A stretch of 5,699 nucleotides of DNA from Acidobacteriota bacterium (GTDB taxonomy: Bacteria > Acidobacteriota > Blastocatellia > RBC074): positions 1-5,699 of the forward strand of contig JABFSD010001086.1 of NCBI GenBank assembly GCA_013140935.1. The letters are read 5' to 3'. Of this stretch, positions 5,220 through 5,699 are shown in pieces. Position 1 is the first letter of the stretch, and each line of letters begins with the position of its first letter. Both the position numbers and the translations under genes were made by a program. The notes below the pieces were generated by a model. It was not told where the DNA came from. It made no database searches and saw only the letters and a list, made by a program, of their open reading frames with translations.

Positions 5220-5429
5220 ATGATTAACAACGATCAGGAATTTCGCTCGACACGCGAGCGCATCCAACACTTTCAACAACAGGTCGAACGCTTACGGCAA
5301 GTCGAGACCAATCCCGAAAACTATCGCCTGTCCGCAGGCGGCTTTCTGGCTGAGATAGACCGGATGAATCTGGAAATCCGCGAGTATCTCAGTCTCCTCC
5401 CCAGCGAGTTGCAGGCACAAGCCGCGTGA
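5220..5429 (+). CDS. Small coiled-coil protein, unknown function
   Basis: The 69-aa soluble protein starts 3 nt after the toxin-fragment stop. A weak GGATGAG at 5204-5210 serves as a possible ribosome binding site. Residues 4-32 (DQEFRSTRERIQHFQQQVER and onward) form a charged amphipathic helix with coiled-coil character. A NPENYRLSAGGFLAEIDRMN segment (32-51) follows, then a second helix ending LLPSELQAQAA. There is no signal peptide and no membrane segment. The composition is unlike the random frames around it. The family looks like small hypothetical proteins found beside toxin-antitoxin genes, but I cannot name it with certainty. Its tight placement behind the toxin remnant suggests it was the third gene of that operon, perhaps another antitoxin or a regulator. 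Confidence 0.7.
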   Translation: MINNDQEFRSTRERIQHFQQQVERLRQVETNPENYRLSAGGFLAEIDRMNLEIREYLSLLPSELQAQAA

Positions 5430-5460
5430 CGGGCAAAAGCGATTGCAGGTTGGAGAAGAA

Positions 5461-5699
5461 ATGATCCGGGCGTACCTGAAAGACTCATTGCATTGGCTGC
5501 ATCTGTTCTGCTTCAAGCTTCACACGTTTAAGCGCGAAGCAGAAAGGCTTTCGCGCGGTCAGGCAGGCGTGGTGTTTCTCAAGGTTTATCCGTGGCTCTG
5601 GTTGAGCGGTTGGCTGGTGTTATGCGGCATTGGTTTAACGAGTGAGTTCGCCGGCTACGATTTTCATTGGCAACGCACGTTTATGGAATTTGCCGAAGA
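5461..5699 (+). CDS. N-terminus of a membrane protein, cut by the window edge
   Basis: An open frame of 79 codons runs from ATG 5461 to the last base without a stop. GGAGAAG at 5452-5458 is a good ribosome binding site 2 nt from the start (5 nt measured from GGAG). The protein begins MIRAYLKDSLHWLHLFCFKL, followed by a basic/acidic stretch (HTFKREAERLSRGQAG). Next comes a hydrophobic segment at about residues 37-60 (VVFLKVYPWLWLSGWLVLCG) fit to cross the membrane, and then GYDFHWQRTFMEFAE. Aromatic- and Trp-rich membrane flanks are typical of integral proteins. I do not recognise the family. It is on the same strand, 31 bp after the small coiled-coil gene, so it may belong to the ATPase/antitoxin cluster. 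The rest of the protein lies outside the window. Confidence 0.65.
   Translation, partial: MIRAYLKDSLHWLHLFCFKLHTFKREAERLSRGQAGVVFLKVYPWLWLSGWLVLCGIGLTSEFAGYDFHWQRTFMEFAE

Overview
The window most likely comes from a member of the Acidobacteriota, possibly Blastocatellia-like. The best evidence is the C-terminal domain of the protein at 1502-3355. It matches TIGR03437, the Solibacter-type C-terminal domain, in motifs such as PVLYAGVQGGFLGLDQLN and VALFGTGF. Moderately GC-rich DNA and long, loosely packed intergenic stretches full of gene remnants fit this. The assignment is inferred from domain content, not from a marker gene.

Left flank (1-678). The first bases hold what looks like the start of a leftward gene running off the edge, with a good Shine-Dalgarno and nine visible codons. 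Next come a perfect 27-bp palindrome (69-95), a 10-bp tandem repeat (211-246) and a stretch on the minus strand (about 235-480) that looks like a frameshifted gene remnant of unknown family.

Exported redox/surface operon (679-3355, plus strand). The first gene encodes a secreted protein with a cytochrome P460-like c-heme domain (CARCH) fused to an amicyanin-type cupredoxin (His221, Cys256, His259, Met262). The second encodes a secreted protein with two CHRD domains, an IPT/TIG-like domain and a TIGR03437 C-terminus. The second gene's Shine-Dalgarno overlaps the first gene's stop codon, so the two are almost certainly co-transcribed and translationally linked. A hairpin follows directly after the second stop.

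Relic region (3356-3860). No intact gene is present. It holds a pair of identical 12-bp GC palindromes, a 14-bp-period tandem repeat, and on the minus strand the C-terminal remnant of a SgcJ/EcaC-type (DUF4440, SnoaL-like) protein, truncated at its N-terminus and split by a frameshift.

ATPase and toxin-antitoxin-like cluster (3861-5699, plus strand). A small AAA/STAND-type ATPase is followed 23 bp later by an antitoxin-like gene, then by the orphaned last ~36 codons of a RelE/ParE-type toxin. A conserved-looking 69-aa coiled-coil protein and the start of a membrane protein that runs off the right edge complete the cluster. The arrangement suggests a conflict or regulatory locus whose toxin has been deleted. 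A functional link between the ATPase and the small genes is only inferred from close same-strand packing.

Overall, the window has two compact plus-strand gene groups separated by decaying DNA, with at least two convincing gene remnants and one weaker candidate.
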